A stretch of DNA of 64,000 bases from an uncultured Bacteroidales bacterium (GTDB taxonomy: Bacteria > Bacteroidota > Bacteroidia > Bacteroidales > UBA932), in contig CAMJHF010000001.1 in assembly GCA_946405435.1 (NCBI GenBank), forward strand, positions 124,001-188,000, written 5' to 3'. A model generated the notes under the pieces. It ran no database searches. It saw only the letters and a list, made by a program, of their open reading frames with translations, and had not been told where the DNA came from. Position 1 is the first letter of the stretch. Every line of letters begins with the position of its first letter. Made by a program: the position numbers and the translations under genes. Shown one piece after another: positions 1 to 8,662 of the stretch.

Positions 1-2
1 TT

Positions 3-323
3 TCCAAGTTCTCTTCCGACCTTGACAAGGTCACGGCCATGGCCCTTGACAAGGGGCGCAAGAATAACCAGCTGCTCATACAGCCCCAGTACTCGCCCAT
101 GCCGGTAGGGGAGCAGGTGGCCGTGCTGTATTGCGGCACGCATGCGCTGATGGCCGGTATTCAGGTCAATCAAGTGATTGAGTTCCAAACGCTTTTCCTT
201 GACCGCATGCGCAATTCCCATAAGGCTGTTCTGGACGAACTTCAGTCCGGTGTGGTATCGCAGGCAAGTGAGGATGTCATTAAGAGTGTCGCCGCCGAGG
301 TATGTCATCACTTAGGGAAGTAA
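3..323 (+). CDS. atpA: ATP synthase F1 subunit alpha, C-terminal part
   Basis: This is the last ~106 residues of the alpha subunit of the F1 catalytic head; the gene starts before the window. The reading frame is open from base 3 and contains the conserved alpha C-terminal helices, with the segment QPQYSPMPVGEQVAVLYCG matching the usual QPQ[FY]SPMPVxEQV motif. It ends in LGK and overlaps the next gene, atpG, by 22 bases, which is consistent with translational coupling in the ATP synthase operon. The family is well conserved, so the identification is secure although only the C-terminus is visible. Confidence 0.95.
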   Translation, partial: SKFSSDLDKVTAMALDKGRKNNQLLIQPQYSPMPVGEQVAVLYCGTHALMAGIQVNQVIEFQTLFLDRMRNSHKAVLDELQSGVVSQASEDVIKSVAAEVCHHLGK

Positions 324-1210
324 AGGACCGCATCGACTCTGTCAGGAGTACGCTGAAGATTACTTCGGCCATGAAACTCGTGGCTTCTTCCAAGCTCAGG
401 AAGGCCCAGCGAGTCATTGAATCCATGCGCCCATACCAGCAGGAACTGGAACGGATTCTATCAGCCGTTCTTCTTCAGGGGACGGACTGTATCCGCCAGC
501 CAGAAATGCAGTCGGAAGCGCCGGCCGGAGGCAGTCTGTCCCCGGAAGACCAGGCAGCACGGCCCCAGATTGTCTTGGCTTTCAGCAGCAACAGCTCCAT
601 GTGCGGGGCGTTCAACGCCAACGTCATAAAGAAGACGCTCGAGACCTTTAATATATTAATAAGCAGGGGACTCGATGTGCAGGTATGGAGCTTCGGACGC
701 AAGGTGACCGATGCCCTCCGAAGCAACGGGACGCCTGCCGCCCGCGATTATTCATCCCTTGTATCCCATCCGAATTTTGCGCAGGTTGCGGACATTGCCT
801 CCGAACTGCGCGGCATGCGGGCAGCCGGGAGCATCTCCGACGCCATCCTTGTTTACAATCACTTCGTGAGCACCGGGCGCCAGCAGGTGACCGTCGAGTC
901 TTTCTTTGAGACCAGCCTCCGGGAGCAATCCTCCGATGTGGCGGGGGACTATACGGATTACATCGTAGAGCCGTCGCGGGAGGAACTGCTGGATAAACTC
1001 CTGCCCCAGGTGAGCGACCTTAAGCTCTACACCACCTTGCTCGACTCCGCAGCGTCGGAACATGCCGCGCGCATGGTGGCCATGCAGGCTGCCACCGACA
1101 ACGGCCAGGAGCTTCTCTCCGAGCTCACCCTCGAGTACAATAAGGGGCGTCAGCAAAAAATCACTTCCGAGATACTTGACTTGGTCGGCGGGGCAGCGCA
1201 GCAGATATAA
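302..1210 (+). CDS. atpG: ATP synthase F1 subunit gamma
   Basis: This is the central rotor shaft of F1, which couples proton flow through Fo to ATP synthesis at the cytoplasmic membrane. The N-terminal helix has the family signature VKDRIDSVRSTLKITSAMKLVASSKLRKAQ, here given as VKDRIDSVRSTLKITSAMK followed by LVASSKLRKAQ. The C-terminus ends with the paired long helix segment TLEYNKGRQQKITSEILD, then LVGGAAQQI. The length of 302 residues is normal for Bacteroidetes. The start overlaps the end of atpA, and the gene is followed by a clear terminator, so it appears to be the last gene of the operon. Confidence 0.97.
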   Translation: MSSLREVKDRIDSVRSTLKITSAMKLVASSKLRKAQRVIESMRPYQQELERILSAVLLQGTDCIRQPEMQSEAPAGGSLSPEDQAARPQIVLAFSSNSSMCGAFNANVIKKTLETFNILISRGLDVQVWSFGRKVTDALRSNGTPAARDYSSLVSHPNFAQVADIASELRGMRAAGSISDAILVYNHFVSTGRQQVTVESFFETSLREQSSDVAGDYTDYIVEPSREELLDKLLPQVSDLKLYTTLLDSAASEHAARMVAMQAATDNGQELLSELTLEYNKGRQQKITSEILDLVGGAAQQI

Positions 1211-1318
1211 AAAATTTTTTAATTAATTATCGGAACTTTTATTGGCTTTTATCTTAATGATTTAAAGCTTAAAATGCCTTATTGCTTTCGATTTTTATGC
1301 ATTTTTATGCATTTTTCC

Positions 1319-1347
1319 GCCTTGCAGATGCCTGCAAGGCTTGTTTT
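1319..1347 (+). terminator. Rho-independent terminator of the atp operon
   Basis: A perfect 9-bp stem (GCCTTGCAG / CTGCAAGGC) with a 4-base loop ATGC is followed by TTGTTTT. It lies 108 bases after the atpG stop and before the SusC-like gene. The 246-base gap is otherwise AT-rich and holds a short tandem repeat of TTTTATGCAT (about 1295-1316). I see no convincing TAnnTTTG box for the downstream gene. Confidence 0.8.
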
Positions 1348-1456
1348 AAAATTTGTTTATTTAAAAAATGTTCAGTAACTTGCGCGGTATTGCTCGCATT
1401 ATACGACAAAACTTAAATATAGTTAGTATAGTTATTGTTTAATTAAAATTCAACCA

Positions 1457-4400
1457 ATGAGAAAAATTAAATCATTTTTCGCGGTTGTGGCATTGCTCCT
1501 TATCGGGACCGTTGCTTTTGCTCAGACGCAGGTCAGCGGATCGGTCAAGGAGTCAAGCGGCGAGGCTGTATCCGGAGCTGCAGTGCAGCTTAAGGGCAGT
1601 ACCACCGTGTATGCGATGACCGATGCATCTGGTAGCTACACAATTTCCGTCCCCGCTGACGGAACGCTTGTATTCAGCTGCCTTGGCTACAAACCGGTGG
1701 AAATACCCGTTGGTGGAAAGAAGGTTGTCGATGTGACCCTCGAGTCTGATTCCCAGCTCCTCGAAGAGACGATCGTCGTTGCCTACGGTACAGTCAAGCG
1801 TGAGGCCGTCACCGGTTCGGTTTCGTCCGTCAAGGGTGAAACCCTCACCGCAGCCCCTGTGACTTCCGTCGACAAGGCACTTGCCGGCAAGCTCGCCGGT
1901 GTGTCCGTTTCCGCTAGCACCGGTCAGCCCGGTGCCCTTACCCAGATCCGTATTCGCGGTAATGGCTCCATCAATGCCAACAATGCCCCTCTGTGGGTTG
2001 TTGACGGCATTCCCGTACTGTCCGGCGACTTCAGTCTCGAGTCCAACCAGAGCAGCGCCATGACGGCTCTCAATCCCAACGACATTGAGAACATCACCGT
2101 CCTCAAGGACGCTGCCGCAGCAGCAGCCTACGGTTCCCGTGCTGCAAACGGCGTCATCCTCGTCACCACCAAGAGCGGCAAGGAGGGCAGGACACAGTTC
2201 AATGTGCGTGCAAAGTACGGTATCAACTGGCTTCAGCCCGACAACGGCTTCCGCATGATGACCGCATCCGAGCTCCTCGGCTGGCAGAGAGATGCCATCC
2301 GCAATGCCGGTGGCGACCCTGACGATCCTTCAGCAGGCGGCTACTACAGGCCTCTTTCCCTTCTCCAGGGCAAGCTCTACAACCCTCTGCACGAATTCAC
2401 CCGTCTGGGCAATACCCAGGAGTATGAGATTGGCGCCAACGGTGGTAACAGCCGTTCCCGCTACTATTCATCCTTCTCCTACCAGAAAGACGAGGGCGTT
2501 TTCTACGGAGTTGATTTTCAGAGGCTCCAGGGCCGTATCAATTCTTCCTACAAGCTTCTCGACAACCTCGAGACCGGCGTCCGCTTCAACATTGCCTACA
2601 CCGACCAGAGGGACGTCCCCATGGCATCCCTGGCGCGCACCAACCCTGTCTGGGCCGGTGAGACCATCCTCCCCTGGCTGCCCCTCACCGACGAGAACGG
2701 CAAGCACGTGGCCAACCCTGCAGTGAACTCCGGCGAGAACCCCAGGGCTACCGCAGAGAATGACGACAAGTACGACCGCACCTTCCACCTCAACGGAACG
2801 GTCAACCTCAAGTGGACCCCCATCAAGAACCTCGATATCGAGACACGCAACTCCATGGAGAGTTTCTTCGTGCAGTCGCGTTACTACTTCTCCCCTCTGG
2901 CCCACCAGGCTCCCTATGCCTATCAGCTGGAAACCCAAAACGCCCAGATCCTTCAGCTCACGACCTCCAACACCATTACCTACCAGAACATTTTCGGCGG
3001 TTATCACAATGTCCGCGCCCTCGTAGGTCAGGAGGCCATGTCTTACAGCCGCTACTCCAACTTGCAGTACTCTCCTGAGGTTTCCGACGCCATCCCGTAC
3101 CACAATTCGGCAGACCAGTCCAAGACTGAAATCCAGGAGTCCATCAGCGAGGAGACCATGCTTTCGTTCTTCGGTATCTTCGACTACAACTACGACAACC
3201 GTTACTTCGTGCAGGCCAATGTCCGTGCCGACGGTTCCTCACTGTTCGGCGCCGACAAGAAGTGGGGCGTGTTCTGGTCTGCTTCCGCATCCTGGAACAT
3301 CACCAACGAGGCCTTCATGCGCGGACTGCGCAATATCAACCTGTTGAAGTTCCGTGTCAGCTACGGTGTCAACGGTAACAACGGTATCGCTGCATATCGT
3401 GCTTACGGTCTGTACGGCACTTCCATTTACAACGGCGTGACCGGTTTCCGTCCCACCCAGCTCGAGAACAGGGTTCTCTCCTGGGAGCGCAACCTTACCA
3501 GCAACGTCGGTTTGGACTTTGCCTTCTTCAACAACCGTCTCTCCGGTAGCATTGACGTTTACGAGCGTCTGACCAAGGACCTGCTCCTTACCAAGCAGAT
3601 TCCCCAGACCTCAGGTTTCTCCTCCATCTTCTCCAATGTGGGTTCGATGGTCAACGACGGTATAGAGGTTCAGCTCGACTACAACATCATCCAGAAGCCC
3701 GACTTTGTATGGTCCATCGGCGGCAACGCCGCATTCAACAAGACCTGCATCCTCGACCTCGGCGGTGACGACTACATCAACGCAAATGACGGTGGTGACA
3801 TCCGTTACGTCGTAGGAAAATCCCTCCGCACCTTCTATCTGGCAGATTACTATGGAGTCAACCCCACCAACGGCGAGGCTCTCTGGGTATCTTCCATCAA
3901 TGAGGAGACCGGCGAGAAGACCCTCACCAACGATTACGCCAAGGCCCGCTACTATTATGCAGGTTCTCCTGAGCCCAAGGTCGTGGGCGGCTTCAATACC
4001 GTACTTCAGTGGAAGGGCCTCTCCTTCAGCGCATTCTTCGAGGGCAAGGCAGGACACAAGGTGCTCATCTGGAATGAGAACCACTACCTCCAGTCCGACG
4101 GCCAGCAGATGGCTATGAACCAGTTTGCCAGCGGCCTCAACTACTGGAAGAAACCCGGCGATATCGGTGTCAATCCCAAGCCCGTTGCAGGAAATACCTC
4201 CAACTCCAATGACTGGGCCATCGACCGCTGGCTCGAGAACGGCAGCTATCTCCGTGTAAAGGACATCACCCTTTCCTACAATCTTCCTCAAACGCTCATC
4301 GGTAAGATAGGTCTCAAGAACCTGCGTGTTTATGTGAGCGGTCTCAACCTTTATTGCTTCAACGACGTCAACTTCTGGGATCCCGAGCAGGGTGTCACCG

Positions 4401-4465
4401 GTATCACCGCCGGTGCTTATCCTATCACCAAGAGCGTTGTCGGCGGTGTAGAGATAACTTTCTAA
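1457..4465 (+). CDS. SusC/RagA-type TonB-dependent outer-membrane transporter
   Basis: This is a 1002-residue outer-membrane beta-barrel that imports oligomers (glycans or peptides) captured by its SusD partner, powered by TonB. A signal peptide (MRKIKSFFAVVALLLIGTVAFA) is followed by a carboxypeptidase-regulatory-like domain (about residues 25-100), a TonB-box region near EETIVVAYGTVKR, a plug domain with the SusC landmark GNGSINANNAPLWVVDGIPV, and the barrel ending in VVGGVEITF. The SusD-like gene follows 12 bases downstream. No polysaccharide-degrading enzyme is encoded nearby; the closest hydrolase in the cluster is a subtilisin-like protease, so the substrate may be peptidic, which is inference. 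Confidence 0.93.
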   Translation: MRKIKSFFAVVALLLIGTVAFAQTQVSGSVKESSGEAVSGAAVQLKGSTTVYAMTDASGSYTISVPADGTLVFSCLGYKPVEIPVGGKKVVDVTLESDSQLLEETIVVAYGTVKREAVTGSVSSVKGETLTAAPVTSVDKALAGKLAGVSVSASTGQPGALTQIRIRGNGSINANNAPLWVVDGIPVLSGDFSLESNQSSAMTALNPNDIENITVLKDAAAAAAYGSRAANGVILVTTKSGKEGRTQFNVRAKYGINWLQPDNGFRMMTASELLGWQRDAIRNAGGDPDDPSAGGYYRPLSLLQGKLYNPLHEFTRLGNTQEYEIGANGGNSRSRYYSSFSYQKDEGVFYGVDFQRLQGRINSSYKLLDNLETGVRFNIAYTDQRDVPMASLARTNPVWAGETILPWLPLTDENGKHVANPAVNSGENPRATAENDDKYDRTFHLNGTVNLKWTPIKNLDIETRNSMESFFVQSRYYFSPLAHQAPYAYQLETQNAQILQLTTSNTITYQNIFGGYHNVRALVGQEAMSYSRYSNLQYSPEVSDAIPYHNSADQSKTEIQESISEETMLSFFGIFDYNYDNRYFVQANVRADGSSLFGADKKWGVFWSASASWNITNEAFMRGLRNINLLKFRVSYGVNGNNGIAAYRAYGLYGTSIYNGVTGFRPTQLENRVLSWERNLTSNVGLDFAFFNNRLSGSIDVYERLTKDLLLTKQIPQTSGFSSIFSNVGSMVNDGIEVQLDYNIIQKPDFVWSIGGNAAFNKTCILDLGGDDYINANDGGDIRYVVGKSLRTFYLADYYGVNPTNGEALWVSSINEETGEKTLTNDYAKARYYYAGSPEPKVVGGFNTVLQWKGLSFSAFFEGKAGHKVLIWNENHYLQSDGQQMAMNQFASGLNYWKKPGDIGVNPKPVAGNTSNSNDWAIDRWLENGSYLRVKDITLSYNLPQTLIGKIGLKNLRVYVSGLNLYCFNDVNFWDPEQGVTGITAGAYPITKSVVGGVEITF

Positions 4466-4477
4466 AAGAGAACGAAT

Positions 4478-5923
4478 ATGAAAAAGACATTTTTTGCAAT
4501 CATAGCAGCTGTTCTCGTTCTTTCCGGATGCGGCAAGGACTTCCTTGAGAAAGCCCCCAAGATGTCCCAGAGTGACGTTCTGACTCTGTCCACCTTCGAC
4601 GGTCTCGACCTCTCTACGGCCGGAGCTTATGCTCCTCTGTCTTCCACTAGCTGGTACGGTGCCAGTTTTATTCTCGCCAACGAGATGGCTACCGGCAACG
4701 GCAAGCGCTGGGGCGTCATCTACGACAAATATGAGTCCGGGCGTTACAAAGACGAATACTCCGTCCACTATACGCCCAATTCCACAAGCCCTCTCTGGAG
4801 CGCTGCATATTATGCCATTTCTGCGGCCAACAACGTCATCAACGCTATCGAAGCCGAGGGCGCATCCTATGATGCTTCCGAGCAGGAGCTGAACAACATC
4901 AAGGCCGAGTGCCTGTTCATACGTGCACTTTCCCACTTCGACCTGGTGCGTACATACGCCATGCCTTACAACTATACGGCCGACCACAGCCACCCGGGTG
5001 TTCCTTATGTATATGTAAGCGACTCCGAGGCCAAGCCCGCCCGTGAAAGTGTAGGCAAGGTTTATGAGAACATCATCGCCGACCTTCTCAAGGCCGAGGA
5101 AATCATCGATCCCAACTATGCAAGGGCCGGCGTCAATGATGTCAAGGCCACTGCCACCCTTCCTGCTATCCAGGCTCTTCTTGCCCGTGCTTACCTCTAC
5201 AGCGAGCAGTGGCAGAAAGCCGCCGACTATGCAACCACGGTTATAAATAACAAGAGTTTCAGGCTCTGGACCGCGGAAGAAATCAAGGACGGTGCAGCCT
5301 ATCAGGTTGACGTGCCCGGTGAGGGCGAAGTTATCTTCCAGATATACAACGGACTTTCCCAGACCTACGGAACCGGCAACGAAACCGTTTGGGGCATGAC
5401 TTCCTACAAGGGTTATGGCGACTGCGGCGTCGGTATGGACCTGGTCAACCTCTATGAAGACACCGATGTCCGCAAGACGCTTTATACTCCCGACGAGGAC
5501 GGTATCGGCATGTTTACCCTCAAGTATTTCGGCAAGGGCCTCGGCGCCCTGGATGCTACCAACGTAATCGTGCTCAGGCTCTCCGAGATGTACCTCATCC
5601 GTGCTGAGGCCGTTGTCAACGGCGCCACCGGTTCTTCTGCCGTAGAAGACCTCAGCACTTTGGCTGCCAGCCGCGGTGCAACCGCCCAGAATGCGACCAA
5701 GGATGGCGTGTTCCTCGAGAACCGCAAAGAGTTCGGCTGGGAGGCCCACCTCTGGTTCGACCTCGCCCGTACCGGCCGCGACATGAACCGTACCGACATT
5801 ACCGGTACCGTGATCACTAATATTCCCGCCGGAAACTATCGCTGGGCGAAACCTATCCCCAGGCGTGAGTTCACCGTGAATCCCAACCTCAAGCCTCAGA
5901 ACGAGGGCTATTCAGAAGAGTAA
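4478..5923 (+). CDS. SusD/RagB-family surface nutrient-binding lipoprotein
   Basis: This is the 481-residue binding lid of the SusC/SusD pair. The signal peptide ends in a lipobox, LSGC, with the lipidated cysteine at about residue 18. The body has the SusD/TPR hallmarks: ISAANNVINAIEAEG, RALSHFDLVRTYAMPY, LARAYLYSEQWQKAADYA, LRLSEMYLIRAEAVV and FGWEAHLWFDLARTGRD near the C-terminus. It sits directly after the SusC-like gene and 12 bases before a further lipoprotein, so all are probably one transcript. Ligand specificity cannot be read from the sequence. Confidence 0.93.
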   Translation: MKKTFFAIIAAVLVLSGCGKDFLEKAPKMSQSDVLTLSTFDGLDLSTAGAYAPLSSTSWYGASFILANEMATGNGKRWGVIYDKYESGRYKDEYSVHYTPNSTSPLWSAAYYAISAANNVINAIEAEGASYDASEQELNNIKAECLFIRALSHFDLVRTYAMPYNYTADHSHPGVPYVYVSDSEAKPARESVGKVYENIIADLLKAEEIIDPNYARAGVNDVKATATLPAIQALLARAYLYSEQWQKAADYATTVINNKSFRLWTAEEIKDGAAYQVDVPGEGEVIFQIYNGLSQTYGTGNETVWGMTSYKGYGDCGVGMDLVNLYEDTDVRKTLYTPDEDGIGMFTLKYFGKGLGALDATNVIVLRLSEMYLIRAEAVVNGATGSSAVEDLSTLAASRGATAQNATKDGVFLENRKEFGWEAHLWFDLARTGRDMNRTDITGTVITNIPAGNYRWAKPIPRREFTVNPNLKPQNEGYSEE

Positions 5924-5935
5924 TACGATACAGTT

Positions 5936-6832
5936 ATGAAAAGATTTAATACACTTATACTTGGATTTGCGACTCTTGCGATGCTCGCATCATGCAAGGG
6001 CTTGAATGAGATGCCCGAGTTCGAAGCGTCCGAGTCTTTCGCATCTTTCCCTACCGCATCGTTCAGCCTGGATGAAAACAAGGGGCAGGTTGTCATCCCT
6101 GTTGAGGTGGCCTCCATTTCGCCTGTGAAAACCGTGGTCTCCTACAAGGTCGTTGACGGCACAGCCAAGGCCGGTGTCGACTACAAGGACACCAACGCCG
6201 ATGCAGTGCTGACTTTCGACGGTGAGAAACGTTCCCAGAATATTGTCCTGGATATTATTCCCCGTGTCGGAGAGTATACCGGCGACCTCATGTTCTCCAT
6301 CGAGCTTATCTCCGCAACAGGTCTGAAACTCAGCAGGGAGAATGTCTGCACCGTTACCATCCAGGACCTTGACCATCCTCTGGCACCGATCCTTGGCGAC
6401 TATGCAGGTTCTGCAGAATCGTCCTACGATGGTCCGGTTTCCTGGACCATGACTCTCCTCAAGGATGCTTCCGACGTCACCATGGTATGGATCAAAGGCC
6501 TTACCAACGAGCTGGTTGGAGATGCCGACGTGTTCTATGCTACCGTCAATTATGACGATTCAGGCAATATCACCGGCTTTACCATCCCTGCCGGACAGTA
6601 TACCCTTTATTCGTCCTATCATCTCTTGCTTGTCGGTAACACAGCAGGCAGCGGAACCTACTTCCCCAACGCACCTCTTACATGGGCATTCAAGGACGGC
6701 AAATTCACCTTTGTCGCCGAAGAGGGCGGTCCCAACTCGATAGGTATACTTGCTGTCAGCCAGTCCGACCACACTTCGATAGCCGGATGGTACAACCGCT
6801 ACAATGTACCTCCAAGCTTCGTCAAACTTTAA
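5936..6832 (+). CDS. Surface lipoprotein with Calx-beta-like domain in the SusCD operon
   Basis: A 298-residue lipoprotein with a lipobox ending LASC at about residue 20. Residues ~40-140 resemble a Calx-beta repeat (ENKGQVVIPVEVASIS, GTAKAGVDYKD, then a VCTVTIQDLD end). The remainder looks like an all-beta domain with YAGSAESSYDGPVSW. Such proteins commonly follow SusD genes and probably form part of the surface binding complex (SusE/F-like position). It is separated by 12 bases from the SusD-like gene and by 13 from the next lipoprotein. The Calx-beta assignment is from pattern only; function beyond surface binding is inferred from position. Confidence 0.7.
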   Translation: MKRFNTLILGFATLAMLASCKGLNEMPEFEASESFASFPTASFSLDENKGQVVIPVEVASISPVKTVVSYKVVDGTAKAGVDYKDTNADAVLTFDGEKRSQNIVLDIIPRVGEYTGDLMFSIELISATGLKLSRENVCTVTIQDLDHPLAPILGDYAGSAESSYDGPVSWTMTLLKDASDVTMVWIKGLTNELVGDADVFYATVNYDDSGNITGFTIPAGQYTLYSSYHLLLVGNTAGSGTYFPNAPLTWAFKDGKFTFVAEEGGPNSIGILAVSQSDHTSIAGWYNRYNVPPSFVKL

Positions 6833-6845
6833 TTATTGACAGGTT

Positions 6846-8546
6846 ATGAAAAAGTTTATTCAGTCTATAGCAGCTTTTGCTGTACTGGTCTTTGCGGCAG
6901 TGGCTTGCCAGAGCGAGGCGCTCGCTCCCGCCGAGCCCAGCACCACTCCCGGTGCCACCCCCATCGTCAAGGTTGAAGTACTGAGTACTACGGATACTGG
7001 TTTTACTTTCCAGGTTACTCCTTCAGGCAATGTAAGTTTCTACACCTGCCTGGTATCCACGGAAGAAATCGCCACTCCGAACCCCGAAGCGGTATATGCT
7101 CTCAGTTATGACAATATCCTGGCAAAGCGTCTGGTGTACGAGAAAGACAAGTCTTACACCGGAGAGGTGTCGGGCGTGGACTTCAACAGCAACTACTACA
7201 TCTATGCTGTTGCCGCCAATGCTGAGTGCAATGTCAGCTCCGTGGCTTCCGCAAGCGTCCGCACCACTGACACCGTGGCTCCCGGATTTGTCGTTGACGA
7301 GGATGGCTACATCGATTATGAATTCGAAGAGAACCAGGTACTTCTCACTTTCTCGGAGGACATTACCTACGACGAGAGCAAGAAGATTACCGCCAATGTC
7401 TATGCAAAGCTCTATCTTCTTGGCGCTCCTGTGATTCAGGGGACTGTTGCTGAAGTGCAGACGCAAGACAATCAGGCTCTCCTCACTTTCCCCGAGATTA
7501 AAACTCCCGGTTCCTACTATGTCGTGAACATTCCTGCCGGAGCATTCGTGGACGCCATGAAGCAGGCCACTCCTGCCGTCGTCTCCGGATTCTCCCAGGG
7601 TGAGAAAGGCGTAAAAGTCGAGGGTATCTATGGCTATCTTGAAAATGGCGAGCTTGAGGTTGAACTTCCGGAAGCGACTACTATCGAGAATCTGGAAGAT
7701 TGGATCAAAGTCGGCGTTCCTGCGATGGTTAGTTCCATCGATTCCAAGGCCAAATTTACGACTGATATCAAGCATGTCGAATCCGGAGAAGGTGTCAGTT
7801 CCGTAACTGTTACGACCTATGACATGGCTCCGATGACTCATTTCGGCGGCGACCTTACCAACATTATGGTCCGTCCTGCCGGAACGCCTGCTCCCAAGGA
7901 TGAGATTACCATCACCATCCCTGCAAAGGCTTGTCAGGACATCTACGGCAACACGAATTCCGAACCCATCGTTCTCGGTCCTTACACCTATGCTTATACT
8001 GCCGTATATCCCAAGACCGGCAAGTACATCGTGAACAATGGCAAGTATCCTTTCGAGATCAATCTTGTCGCCGTTGTGGAGAATGAGGCTTATGCCCTTC
8101 AGGCCGATTGGTTCGCCGGCTTCAACGGCGAATATGCCAACCCGGTTCTGTACTTCACTGTCGACGAGCCTTCAAGGACTCTCACCTGTGACGGCAAGTT
8201 TATCTACAATGGACAGCTCATTACCTCGGCTTCGGCATTCGGGTCGTCTTTCTACTACTATGATGAAGCCGGCACGCAGGTCCTGGCCTTCTTTGGCGGC
8301 GGCGAAAGCGGAAAAGAGCCTATCGTGATAACTTACGACGACGAAGGCAACCTCACCACAATCAGCTATTGCGAATATTCGATCTTCGATGCCACCACCA
8401 ATGAATTCCTTGGCGTGTTCGATTCTTGTGAGGACGGCACTACGATTTCTCCCAAGGTGGAAACCGAGTCAAAGCCTGTTAACTTCGTCAAGAGGTTCAA
8501 TACTCCGCGCATTCAGGTCCCCAGTCCCGTGAAGTTATCCAAGTAG
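6846..8546 (+). CDS. Large surface lipoprotein, last gene of the SusCD operon
   Basis: A 566-residue secreted protein whose signal peptide ends VAC (cysteine about residue 21), so it is probably lipid-anchored. The sequence is rich in beta-strand-type segments with Ig/Big-like repeats, for example GYIDYEFEENQVLLTFSED and later FPEIKTPGSYYVVNIPAGAF, which resemble bacterial Ig-like domains. No catalytic motif is visible. It lies 13 bases after the preceding lipoprotein and is followed by a terminator. I do not recognise a specific family; a role in surface substrate binding is inferred only from the operon. Confidence 0.65.
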   Translation: MKKFIQSIAAFAVLVFAAVACQSEALAPAEPSTTPGATPIVKVEVLSTTDTGFTFQVTPSGNVSFYTCLVSTEEIATPNPEAVYALSYDNILAKRLVYEKDKSYTGEVSGVDFNSNYYIYAVAANAECNVSSVASASVRTTDTVAPGFVVDEDGYIDYEFEENQVLLTFSEDITYDESKKITANVYAKLYLLGAPVIQGTVAEVQTQDNQALLTFPEIKTPGSYYVVNIPAGAFVDAMKQATPAVVSGFSQGEKGVKVEGIYGYLENGELEVELPEATTIENLEDWIKVGVPAMVSSIDSKAKFTTDIKHVESGEGVSSVTVTTYDMAPMTHFGGDLTNIMVRPAGTPAPKDEITITIPAKACQDIYGNTNSEPIVLGPYTYAYTAVYPKTGKYIVNNGKYPFEINLVAVVENEAYALQADWFAGFNGEYANPVLYFTVDEPSRTLTCDGKFIYNGQLITSASAFGSSFYYYDEAGTQVLAFFGGGESGKEPIVITYDDEGNLTTISYCEYSIFDATTNEFLGVFDSCEDGTTISPKVETESKPVNFVKRFNTPRIQVPSPVKLSK

Positions 8547-8567
8547 TTTTTTGACATGCATTTTTGA

Positions 8568-8596
8568 AGCGCCGCCCGAGGGACGGCGCTTTTTTT
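8568..8596 (+). terminator. Rho-independent terminator of the SusCD operon
   Basis: The stem AGCGCCG / CGGCGCT with inner CCC/GGG pairing is followed by a run of T. It ends 22 bases after the last lipoprotein gene stop. A TATATTTG box (8628-8635) lies just downstream and is the likely promoter of the next gene, although no well-spaced TTTG upstream element is present. Confidence 0.82.
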
Positions 8597-8662
8597 GCAA
8601 TCTGATGTATTTGCAAAAAACTTTTGTTATATTTGTAAGTTACACTTTTAATTGTTGGTTAA

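Noticed and set aside
1291..1316. Tandem TTTTATGCAT repeat after atpG as a regulatory array
   Set aside because: Only about two and a half units in an AT-rich spacer; too short to claim more than low complexity.
3611..5749. A 712-codon open frame antisense to the SusC and SusD genes
   Set aside because: It spans two real genes and their junction; composition is that of a codon shadow without recognisable domains.
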